DNA of 64,000 bases from Miscanthus floridulus (lineage: Eukaryota; Streptophyta; Magnoliopsida; Poales; Poaceae): NCBI RefSeq assembly GCF_019320115.1, contig NC_089582.1, forward strand, positions 119,581,856-119,645,855, given 5' to 3'. Position 1 is the first letter of the stretch. Every line of letters starts with the position of its first letter. Below are positions 1 to 9,876 of the stretch, piece by piece. A model generated the notes under the pieces. That model was not told where the DNA came from. It did not search any database and saw only the letters and a program-made list of their open reading frames with translations. A program made the translations under genes and the position numbers.

Positions 1-1522
1 TCGGTATGGTCTTCAAGGCTGACGACATGCTGCGCTCTTGTACTTTTGTTGACTTGGTGAAATGCCGAGGCCTGGTGGCTGCTGTAGTAGGCTGCGTCGG
101 GACCTGTCGCGCTGAGGCCGAGACCCACTGTGCCGAGGCCAGCTGTGCCGAGGCCTTTAGCGGGTGGCAATGTGAGGTCTGGGCGGCCATCGCCGATAGT
201 TGATTTGGGTGGAACAGTGCCGAACACGCGTCTATAGGATACGGTGCCCCGTATCGTCAGTAAGGGATGGTAAAAAGGCGATTTGACCGTTGTCCTGCCG
301 CGGCATGCTGCCGATCGTGACTTCCGTAGTGCGGGCAGCTGGGCGCATTAATTGGATGCGATAGCCTGCCGGAGTGACTTTTGAGGTGGAGGTGACGAGA
401 TTGCGGGACAAGCCCAGCCTCGGGCGAGGCGGAGCATGGCCAGTTCGCCCGAGGCCCTACCGGGAGTCTCGGGCGAGGCGGAATCCGAGGCTCATCGGGG
501 GTCTCGAGCGGGGCGGAGCGGTCGGTTCGCTGGCCCCGAGGTCACAGGAACCCGGTTCTGACTCCCCACGTCGTGTCCGTCCTTGGTGCAGGAGTTTAGG
601 CAGCACAGTAGCCGGTAACCCTTGCACAGTCCCGTCGTGGATGGCAGGGTGCTGACGTGACGGACGCCTGGTCTGCCACGTCGCTGCACTGCGCCGCCGT
701 GTGATTTGTTGGAGTGGTTGAGCGCCTCGACAGGATGTGCGGAAGTGACATGCGGGTCGTACTCGGTCTTGTGCGTCGTGGGGCTCCAGTACGGCTTGAT
801 GCAGGACATGGCGGGCGACGTGCGGGTTGCCGTGTAATGACGTCGTAGGGGGCAGCGGCTATGCCGAGGCCGAGCCATCGCAGGGGGCTCGGTGGTCATG
901 GACCCTCAGGCTGCCGAGCCCGTGAAGCAAACTGTCGAGGTTCTTGGGGGGAGTTATTGGCCTTGGGTACCGATTCCGAGGCTACAGTAGCCCAGATGTG
1001 GCTCCCCACGCTGCATTGTCCTTGGTGCAGGAGTTGGCAGCATAGTGAGGCATGGGCGCCACGGTGGTTAGTACAGCGGCGGGTAACCCCTGCCCAGTCC
1101 TGCCTCCTGTCCCATCGGCCATTCTGCTGTACGGTGCCGGGCGTGCGGTTGTCGCCAGAGGCAACAGTCGGCTGAGCTGATGTGACACGACGTTTTGTCA
1201 GAGGGACGGGAGAAGGAAGAGGCGGCGGAGTGCTGCCGAGCCTGCCTTGCGCGAGACGGAGGGCCGGTGGCCCGGCCGTGGCTTTTGGCGGGGAACCGCT
1301 CGGGGTCGGTAGCGAGGGGGCCTCGGGCGAATCGGAGAATCGGCCGAGGCCTGCGGCGATGGGCCTCGGGCGAGTCGGAGAATCGGCCGAGGCCCTTGGA
1401 GCCTCGGGCGAGTCGGAGAATCGGCCGAGGCCAGCAGCGTTTAGCTGGTTTCGATTTTTACGAAGTCTAAGCAGTCGTTTTTTGGATTTTGTTTAGGGTA
1501 CCCCCTCTCACGGTATCCGACA
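1..1522 (-). repeat. 3' LTR of the Tat-type element (partial)
   Basis: It is almost identical to the LTR at the right end, with a constant offset of 13535, and lacks the outer 436 bases because the window starts inside it. Its inner edge reads TGTCGG on the minus strand, matching the inverted terminal bases of the complete copy. Near that edge (about 1319-1433) lie three copies of a unit in which CCTCGG and CCGAGG arms flank GAATCGG, able to form small hairpins in what would be U3. Confidence 0.95.
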
Positions 1523-1540
1523 GTAGCCCCCGAGCCTTGG
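1523..1540 (-). other. Polypurine tract next to the 3' LTR
   Basis: Read on the minus strand this stretch is GGCTCGGGGGCTAC directly followed by the LTR start TGTCGG. A G-rich tract ending just before the 3' LTR is where plus-strand DNA synthesis starts in LTR retrotransposons. This confirms the minus orientation of the element. Confidence 0.75.
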
Positions 1541-1779
1541 GGGGAGTGGAGGCACTCCCCCTGAGGTTCTGACGAGAATTGGCTCTTGATAGTTCCTGTC
1601 GGGATGTTGTTTTGTTTTCGGGGTTTCGGTGGGTGCGTGCGAGCACACCCGCCGGGTGTAGCCCCCGAGGCCCTGGAGGAGTGATTTCGCTTCTCCAGGG
1701 GCTTTCCTCTCTTTCGAGTGGGGAGTTACATTGTGTTTGCCGGGCCCGTGGGTGCGAGTTCGGATCGCAGGGCCTCGAC

Positions 1780-3590
1780 GATGCTGCGGGAAGAGCCCCT
1801 TAGCCTCCGCCTGGAGCGAGAGGGCCGTCAGGGGTTCACCCGACTTTTTATTCGACCCTCGCGCTTCCTTTTCGCTCGGAAGGAGGGTTTGTTTTGCCGA
1901 GACCCCTCGTGTGCGAGTCTGAGCCGCTGGGTCTCGGCAAAGTGTCGCAGGAAGAGTCCCTTAGCCTCTGTGCGGAGCAAGAGGGCCGTCAGGGATTCTC
2001 CTGACTTTTTGTTCGACCCTCGCGCTTCCTTTTCGCTCGGAAGGAGGGGTGGAAGATACCACGCTACCCTCGGTGGGCGCGAGCGACGGCATTTCCGGTG
2101 AGCTGTTATCGGGTAAGTCCGAGTGGAGGCCCGTACCCCGTTCGCTGGGGGTCGGCTAGCGGTCCTGAGACGCGCTCCAAGAGTACCGGAGGGTTTCTCT
2201 AGTGGGTGCCGAGGCCGTTCGCTGGGCCTCGGTGGCTCGGTGCCTCCCTACGGTGGGATCCCATTCGGAGACTTCCCTGCCGGTCTCGGACACGACACAG
2301 GGCATCCCAAGCGTCTCGCTCGCTTGGGCCTCGGCCTCGCATAGGCTCGCCCGTAGTCGCCCCTGACTCTGTTGTCCTGGGGCGGCTGTCGAAACCCCTG
2401 GGGGCCCAGCCTTCGAACCCCCGGACCGTAACGGGCTTGGGTCGCTTGTCTTTATCTCGGGTGCAGGAAGAGCCCCCGAGCCTCCGCACGGAGCGAGAGG
2501 GCGGTCAGGGGTCCTTCCGTCTTTTTTGCCCGTCCCCCGCCCGTCCTTTTCGCTCGGACGGGGGGGGGGGCTGTTTGCCGAGCCCACTCGTGTGCGAGCC
2601 TGAGCTGCTGGGTCTCGGCAAAGTTGCAGGAGGGCCCCCGAGTCTCTCGCGCGGAGCGAGAGAGCGGTCAGAGGTCCCCTGGCTTTTGGTTCGCCCCTCG
2701 CGTGTGAGGGTCTGACTGCCGAGCCCCCCTCGGGTGCGAGCTTAGGTCGCGGGGTCTCGGCGTCTTTTTGCAGAAGGAGCTCCCTAGCCTCTGCACGGAG
2801 CAAGAGGGCCGTCAGGAGTTCTTCCGGCTTTTTGAACGACCCTCGCGCTTCCTTTTCGCTTGGAAGGAGGGTTTGTATTGCCGAGCCCCCTCGTGTGCGA
2901 GCCCAAGTCGCTGGGATTCGGCAATGTGTCGCAGGAAGAGTCCCTTAGCCTCCACACGGAGCAAGAGGACCGTCAGGGATTCTCCTGACTTTTTGTTCGA
3001 CCCTCGCGCTTCCTTTTCGCTCGGAAGGAGGGTTTGTGTTGCCGAGTCCCCTCGTGTGCGAGCCCAGGTCGCTGGGACTTGGCAACGTTTTGCAGGAAGA
3101 GTCCCTTAGCCTCTGCGCGGAGCGAGAGGGCCGTCAGGGATTCTCCTGACTTTTTGTTCGACCCTCGCGCTTCCTTTTCGCTCGGAAGGAGGGGTGGAAG
3201 ATGCCACGCTACCCTCGGTGGGCGCGAGCGACGGCATTTCCGGTGAGCTGTTATCGGGTAAGTCCGAGTGGAGGCCCGTACCCCGTTCGCTGGGGGTCGG
3301 CTAGCGGTCCTGAGACGCGCTCCAAGAGTACCGGAGGGTTTCTCTAGTGGGTGCCGAGGCCGTTCGCTGGGCCTCGGTGGCTCGGTGCCTCCCTACGGTG
3401 GGATCCCATTCGGAGACTTCCCTGCCGGTCTCGGACACGACACAGGGCATCCCAAGCGTTTCGCTCGCTTGGGCCTCGGCCTCGTATAGGCTCGCCCGTA
3501 GTCGCCCCTGACTCTGTTGTCCTGGGGCGGCTGTCGAAACCCCTGAGGGCCCAGCCTTCGAACCCCTGGACCGTAACGGGCTCGGTGCCT
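1780..3590. repeat. GC-rich tandem array and 1.15-kb direct duplication in the element's 3' noncoding region
   Basis: Units of roughly 140-165 bp recur, each containing GCAGGAAGAG, a GAGCGAGAGGGC-like core and CTTCCTTTTCGCTCGGAAGG. Examples start near 1786, 1948, 2465, 2770, 2931 and 3093. On a larger scale about 1948-2425 is repeated at about 3093-3570 with an offset of 1145 and only scattered differences. The segment lies between the antisense gene and the polypurine tract. No reading frame here resembles a protein, and several long open frames are by-products of the GC-rich repeats. Confidence 0.8.
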
Positions 3591-3863
3591 GGTCCCTTTG
3601 CCTGAAAGGAATCGGGTGGGGGTTACCTCTCTCCCTGCGGTTAGCAACGGCAGGCGCGCCTTTTGAGGCAGCTTTTTCGGGGAGGTGGGACGGCGCCTGC
3701 AGCTGCTGCGGTTGGGCGTGACGTGGCGTTAGTCGACGGGACGTAACTGCACACGCAATTAATGAGGAGGGAGTGGGCGGTAAGACCGGATCTGGATAAC
3801 CGCACCGGATTTCCTGGGGGAAACTTCCCCGATTTCGTCGCCCGGTGGTTTCGATTCGTCCCT

Positions 3864-3874
3864 GCATAAATACG
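3864..3874 (+). promoter_or_regulatory. Candidate TATA box of the antisense gene
   Basis: CATAAATACG lies about 170 bases upstream of the antisense ATG. It is followed by a pyrimidine-rich stretch of the kind seen in plant 5' leaders. This is a position-and-motif argument only; no transcript data are available. Confidence 0.4.
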
Positions 3875-4037
3875 CAAACAGCCTCGCCCTCTCCCTCCTT
3901 ACCTTTTCCGCGTTCGCCTTTGCTGCCTCCGTGCCGTCGCTGAGAGCATAGAGCACCGGGGAAGAGAAGTGCGAGGGCGAGAGATCGAAAGAGAGAGGGG
4001 GAGAGATTACCGCTGTAGCAGCGTCCTCCGCCGCGCA

Positions 4038-7000
4038 ATGGCTGGTGGTCCCGTCATCCTCCCGGCGGATCCCTGGGAGCGGTCCGATGTCACCGAGGAG
4101 AAGCTGCAGTCGCTCGTGGAGGCCGGTCTTCTTCGCCCGATCACCGACCCCGACGAGCCGGAGTGGATTGCTCCGGGGGACGAGTCGGAGCCGAGGCCGC
4201 GCGACGGTTACGTGGTGAGCTTCGTCGTCTTCCACGAGCGAGGCTTCGGGTCGCCGGCGGATAGCTTCATGCGGGCACTCCCGCACTACTATGGCGTGGA
4301 GCTGCACAATTTCAGCCCCAACTCCATCGCGCAGGCGGCCATCTTCGTCGCCGTCTGCGAGGGGTATCTAGGGATCGCTCCCCACTGGGAGTTGTGGCTC
4401 CATTTGTTCCGAGCGACGTTCACCTCCAAGCCGGGGGGAACGAGGGGGGCTCGGAAGGCGCAGAGGGCCGGCGGCTGCACCCTCCACGTGCGCCAAGACC
4501 GGCAGTCCCTCTACATCCCGGCCCAGCTGTCGACGTCCAACCGTCGTTGGTATGACGGCTGGTTCTACCTCCGCAACGACGGCGGAGGACTTCCCCCTTA
4601 TACCGGGCGGGTTGTAGAGAGTCAACCGGAGAAATGGGGGTACGGCGTCATCAAGGTCGACCAGCCTAGGCTGGAACCGCTCTTGAGGGCCTTGGGGAAG
4701 CTGCGTGACTGCGGCCTTTCGGCGGCCGTGGTCGTGGCGGCCTTTCACCGCCGGAGGGTGTTGCCGCTAATGGCCCGGCGACGGCGGTTGTTCGAGATGA
4801 CGCCGAGCGACCCGGTCGCCGGTATCAAGATGTCCGCCCTCGCCCTTACCGATGATGAGACCCTGCGTCGGGTGAGGGAGGCGGTAGACGGGAAGCCGAG
4901 GCTCGATGACTTGATGCCGTTCCCGATGCGCCCGTCGTGGGGGTATGTCTCGCTGGTAAGTTGAATGTTGTCGAGGCTTTCGCGTCCTTCTTGTTTTTCG
5001 CCTTTTTGGTCTGTTGTCTTACTTCGTCGCTCTCACAGGGGATAAGAGACGTGCGAGGCTCCCCGCCGCCCGTTCCTGAGGACGCCCGGCGGCGATCCGT
5101 GAACAGGGCGCGTGCCGAGGAGGAGAAGAAGAAGAAAGATGCCCAGGAGGCGAAGCGCACGAAGAAGATCCTCGCGCGCGAAAAGCTGGACGCCCGTCGC
5201 CGGCGCCAGAGGCTCGACGGTCTCCCTTTGGAGCCGTCTCCCTCGCCGTCGGTGTCGGATTCTTCGAGCGACGGCGGTGGGTGCGAGGTGGGGACGGCCT
5301 GCCTGGAACACCTCCCCGACATCAGGGAGATGGTTCCCGGGGCGCCGGCAAGGAGCCTGACGCCCCTAGGAGAAGGAGGAGGTGCCCCGGGGCCAGTGGT
5401 GGCCCGTCCCGGCGCCGAGGCCGGCACACCCGAGGCGCGGGTGTCGGAGGAGCGTGCCGTCGGCCCGATGGGTTCGACGGTGGAGGTTGAGCGGGTGACG
5501 GTGGGGGCGACCCCATTATCTCCGCGAAGGGTCGAGGAGGTGCCGGGGTCCGACGGGGACCAGCTGGCGCTGGTGGACACCGAGGCCGCGTTGCTGCCAC
5601 CACCGCCGCCGTTGCAGAGGAGGCGGACGGTGTCGAAGCGGTTGCATCCCCGTTCGCGGTAAGCGTCTTTCCTGGCGGAGTCCGCTTCTTGTTTGCCCCT
5701 TGGTTGCATGCTGACCTTGGGAGTGTCTTTTCTTGCAGCCAGACGCTTCTGGTGGGAGACCCTCCCTTGGCGCCCCGTAAGGCGCTCAAGGTGAACGTTA
5801 GCTCCTCCGCCCATCAGGCAGCGGAGGCGCAGGCTGACGCGCAGCGTGGCGCGGGGTCGGGTGAGGCCGTTTTGGAGGAGGCGGCTGCCCAGGAACAGGG
5901 GGCCGAGGCGGCCGCGGAGCGAGTGGAGGAGGAGGCCGCCCAGGAACAGGGGGCCGAGGCGGCCGCGAAGGAGGCTGGGGCGTCTGCTATTGCCGAGGCC
6001 ACTGAGGGCGAGGCCGGAGCCCCCAAGACCTCCGATGTCAGGGCGGTGGACACCGAGGCCATCAAGGTAGAGACGGCGGAGGCCAGAGCCCTCGGGTCCG
6101 TCGAGACCGAGGCGATGGAGGTGGAGACGGGGCAAATTTTGGCGCCGCCCCTGGTTCAGACAATCTCGTCTGATGATTCCTCCCGAGGGAAGGAGGCGGC
6201 GGACGTCGAGGCGGCCAGTACCACGGAGCAACAAGTCCCAGATCCTGCCGAGGGGAGTTCGGCCCTTGTTCCGCTACGGCCCGAGCCCCGTGGGTGGAAC
6301 TTCCCGCGTGTTTTCTGGCGGGACCAGGCTGATCCCGAGGGGGAGCCTGTGTTCGCCCTTGAGGACGTCGCCGAGGGGGGGCGTTGGGATACCCTCGAGG
6401 AGTATCGCCGATTGGCCGTGCGGTCGTTGCAGACAGCGATGACTGTCATGGAAAGGGACTTGCCTGGTGTCACTCGGGTGAGTACTTTCCCCTCTCGTGC
6501 CGCGTTGTTTTCTCTCCGAGCCCGCTCGCAGTGTTTTGACGTGTGTTTTTTGTTTTGCCTCCTTAGGAGCTTGAGACCCGATCCCTTGGGAAATCGGTGT
6601 TCCTGCGAAATGAGAGGGATATCTGGGACCAGCTCCGGCGCCAGAAGGGCTTGCTTGCCGATGCCCAGGGACTATTGTCGGCGCGGAGTGCGGAAGTGGA
6701 GGACCTCCGCCTTCGTTGTGCCGACATTCAGGCGGAGTTGGCCATGGCTAAGGAGCAGTCCGCCCCTCTGGTGGCCAAGATCAAGGAACTGGAGGAGGAG
6801 CGAGACTCCTTCAGGCTTCGGGCCCAAGAAGCGACGGCCTCTGCGAAGGCTACAGCCGGGCAGCTGGGTGCGGAGCAGAGCGAGCATCAGGCGACAAAAG
6901 TCGCCCTGGCAGAGGCTACCAAGGCGGCCGAGGCCTCTCGGGTCGAGGTCTCAGCCTGGAAGGGCAAGGCCGAGGGTGAGTTCCGCTGAACCATGTTCCT

Positions 7001-7487
7001 CGTTCCATTTGCTCTTTTTGTCCTGGTTCGCGCTTGACTCCTGACCCCTTGCTGCGACGTAGGTCTGGAGAAAGAGGCCTCCCAGGCGGCTGAGGCCTCC
7101 GTCGCGGCGCAAGCAGCGCTGGATGCCGAGGTCCGGGAGCACGAGGCGCTGCGCAGCGCTGTCCGGTCTGCCTGCGAGGCTCTGGACGTCGAGGAGGTCC
7201 AATCAGCTAGCTCCCTTGGGAGCCGCCTCATCGCGTTGAGCGGCCACGTCCGCGAGAGACTCCGAGGGGCGTTGCACACGGGTGTCAAGCGCGCCCTGGC
7301 CGTCGTCTCCTCGCACTACGCCATCAACCTCGAGGCTGTCAGCGATGGCTACGTGTTGCCAGAAGATGACGAGGAGGCTGATGCAGAGGTCGTGAGGCTG
7401 TTGGAGGCGGCCGAGGCACCTGGCACCGCGTTGGCCAAGCTGTTCGAAGAAGAGGTGGTCCCTCCCGCGCCAGCCGCCGATCCTTGA
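4038..7487 (+). CDS. Antisense additional ORF of Tat retrotransposon, five exons, predicted 1036 aa
   Basis: Exons are 4038-4955, 5039-5658, 5739-6477, 6567-6975 and 7063-7487. All four introns are GT-AG and 80-89 bases long, and the joins keep one frame to the TGA. Exon 1 (residues 1-306) matches what I recall as the putative gypsy-type transposon domain (Pfam family Transposase_28), with a start like MAGGPVILPADPWERS. Exon 2 begins with a highly charged K/E/R helix. Exon 3 is Ala/Glu-rich with a short internal duplication around AQEQGAEAAA. Exons 4-5 (residues 760-1036) look like coiled coil. The gene lies between pol and the 3' LTR on the opposite strand, as aORFs do in Tat elements such as maize Grande. 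Its function is unknown in the family. The start was chosen because upstream codons are low-complexity and the family begins here. It is intact although the gag-pol of this copy is not. Confidence 0.85.
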
Positions 7488-7648
7488 GCTTTGACCTGGG
7501 CCAAAAGGGGCCATGTAACCGAATCGAGTTAGTTGCCGAATCGTGACGTTTTTTTGTGGCCGTCGAGGCCCTTAAAGTATTTGCGTATGTATGCTTCTTA
7601 ACCGTTTTCCATTCTATTTCTAAGTTCGTGCCCTCTGTCCCGATCGCG

Positions 7649-8116
7649 AAGAAATCCCTCGGAACCTAAGCCGTCCTTCGGCGAAGGGCGGTGAGGGAGC
7701 TGCCGTAGCCCAGAGGCGTAGGCCGTTCTCACAACTCAGCCGGCCCTTTGGCCTCTAGACAGGCTTTTGGTCTTTGGGTTTCTTGCGAAGGTCCCGTCGG
7801 AGCGCGAGAGAGTTTGGTGTGGAAATTTTCGGAAAAACGGTTGAGAAATGGTGTCCGGGACTTAGGGGGGTTCCCCCTTTTTAGCCCCCGAGGGAGGCTC
7901 GACTTTGCAGAGGCAAAGCCGAGTCTCCCTTATTGCGTTATAGTGACGTCGAGCCCCTATCGATAGATAACCTCTCTGCAAAGAACTTCCTCGGAACCTA
8001 AGCTGTCCTTTGGGCGAAACGGTGGTGAGGGAGCTGCCGTAGCCCAGAGGCATAGGCCGTTCTCACGACTCGGCCGGCCTTTTCGCCCTTGAGACGATCT
8101 TTCGGTCCTTGGGTTC
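7649..8116. repeat. Pair of direct repeats between the antisense gene and pol
   Basis: A block of about 135 bases beginning GAAATCCCTCGGAACC (7649-7785) recurs at about 7981-8116 as GAACTTCCTCGGAACC, with the shared core GAGGGAGCTGCCGTAGCCCA. The intervening 195 bases contain no recognised feature. The position matches the convergent 3' ends of the antisense gene and pol. Confidence 0.65.
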
Positions 8117-8220
8117 TATACAACCGATTTGTCTATAAGGGGGTTCCTCGAAAGATTATAACAATTTAAAGAACGCTTCTTTATTCATTTCGAGAAACAA
8201 TGTAAACAACGTTTGGAAAT

Positions 8221-8530
8221 TTAAGGGTAGAAACGACGTAGCTGTTCTATGTTCCAAGCGTTGGTGAAGATTTCGCCCTTCTCGTTGGCTAACTTGTAGG
8301 TCCCGGGCTTCAGCACTTGAGCGACGATATACGGCCCCTCCCAGGGTGGGGTCAGCTTGTGGCGGCCCTTGTTGCTCTGCCTCAGTCTCAGCACTAGGTC
8401 GCCCACCTTCAGGTCCCGGCTTTGGACGCGCCGGGCTTGGTAGCGTCGTAGGGCTTGCTGATACCTGGCTGAGTGTAGTAGCGTTACGTCGCGGGCTTCC
8501 TCCAGATGGTCGAGGGCGTCTTCGCTTTCC
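8221..8530 (-). pseudogene. Integrase C-terminal remnant of the Tat-type element
   Basis: The minus frame carries the end of a gypsy integrase: ALDHLEEARDV, YQQALRRYQARRVQ, KVGDLVLR, WEGPYIV and the terminal NIEQLRRFYP followed by TAA. This is the DNA-binding tail downstream of the catalytic core. The zinc-binding HHCC domain and the DDE core that should precede it are absent. The upstream sequence jumps straight from the RNase H region (about 8531-8545) into this tail in a different frame. Integration of this copy therefore needed an integrase supplied from elsewhere. Confidence 0.88.
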
Positions 8531-9876
8531 GAGGCGCGAAAGACAAGGTCTCCCCCATGAGTTCGACAGCCCATTTGGCTATTCTACCCGAGGCCTCCCG
8601 GTTTTGGATTATTTCTCCCAGAGGAAAAGACGACACCACAGTCACCGGGTGGGACTCGAAGTAGTGACGCAGCTTGCGTCGAGCCAAGACTATGGCGTAA
8701 ACTAACTTCTGGATGTGCGGGTAACGTGTCTTAGTCTCGCAGAGCACTTCGCTGATGAAGTAGACAGGTCGCTGGATGGGCAGAGCGTGTCCCTTCTCCT
8801 GCCTCTCGATGACTACGGCCGCGCTGACCACTTGGGTCGTCGCGGCGACGTAGAGTAAGAGGCGTTCGCCCTCGGTGGGCGGAACCAGGACGGGGGGGGT
8901 TGGTGAGCAGTGCTTTGAGCCTGGCGAGGGCTTCCTCGGCCTCGGCGGTCCAAGAAAAGCGCTCGGCCTTTCTCAAAAGGCGGTACAGGGGCAGGCCTTT
9001 TTCGCCGAGGCGGGAGATGAAGCGGCTCAGGGCCGCAAGGCATCCCATGACCCTCTGCACGCCTTTGAGGTCTCGGATCGGGCCCATGTTGGTCACGGCC
9101 GAGACCTTCTCCGGGTTGGCCTCGATCCCACGTTCCGAGACTATGAATCCTAAGAGCATGCCTCGGGGGACCCCGAAGACACACTTCTCGGGGTTGAGCT
9201 TGATGTCCTTCTTTCTAAGACATGTGAAGGCAACCTCCAGGTCGTCGACGAGATCGCCGGCCTTCCTGGACTTGACTACGATGTCATCCACATAGGCCTC
9301 AACGGTTCGTCCGATATGTTCGCCAAAGACTTGGATCATGCACCGTTGGTAAGTGGCCCCTGCGTTTCTGAGGCCAAACGGCATGGTTATGTAGCAGTAC
9401 ATGCCGAATGGAGTGATGAAAGAGGTCGCGAGCTGGTCGGACTCTTTCATCTTGATTTGGTGGTAACCGGAATACGCGTCAAGGAAGGAGAGGGTTTCGC
9501 ATCCTGCAGTGGAGTCGACGATTTGGTCAATTCGTGGTAGTGGGAATGGGACTTTCGGGCATGCTTTATTTAGACCAGTGTAGTCCACGCACATCCTCCA
9601 CTTGCCATTTTTCTTCCTGACTAGAACAGGGTTAGCCAACCACTCTGGATGGGATACTTCCTTGATGAACCCGGCTGCCACGAGCTTCTGTACTTCTTCG
9701 CCGATGGCCCTGCGCTTGTCCTCGTCAAACCGGCGCAGGCGCTGCTTTGCCGGCCTGGAGCCTGGCCGGATATCTAAGGCGTGCTCGGCGACCTCCCTTG
9801 GTACGCCTGGCATGTCCGAGGGACTCCATGCGAACATATCGACGTTCGCACGGAGAAAGTCGATGAGCACGGCCTC
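8531..9876 (-). pseudogene. Reverse transcriptase and RNase H region of the Tat-type element, broken
   Basis: The RT domain is well preserved: WLANPVLVRKKNGKWRMCVD, the fingers/palm motif FLDAYSGYHQI, MPFGLRNAGATYQ and the catalytic YVDDIVV. It is followed by the connection and RNase H (YFISEVL, HYFESHPVTVV). Three lesions are visible. A TAG at 9877-9879 separates it from gag-PR in the same frame, probably a change from CAG. A run of eight G at about 8892-8899 shifts the frame after KALLTNPP. The 3' end of RNase H, the rest of pol and the integrase core are deleted at about 8531-8545. Confidence 0.9.

Noticed and set aside
374..1496. Several open frames inside the LTR
   Set aside because: They recur identically in both LTRs, overlap on both strands and look like GC-driven open frames in noncoding sequence.
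2156..4038. Minus-strand open frames of 215 and 245 codons in the GC-rich repeats
   Set aside because: They share identical stretches because the DNA is duplicated, and they match no protein family.
4846..6234. 462-codon open frame on the minus strand opposite the antisense gene
   Set aside because: It is the complement of the charged and Ala/Glu-rich exons and crosses two introns of a better-supported gene; it shows no domain.
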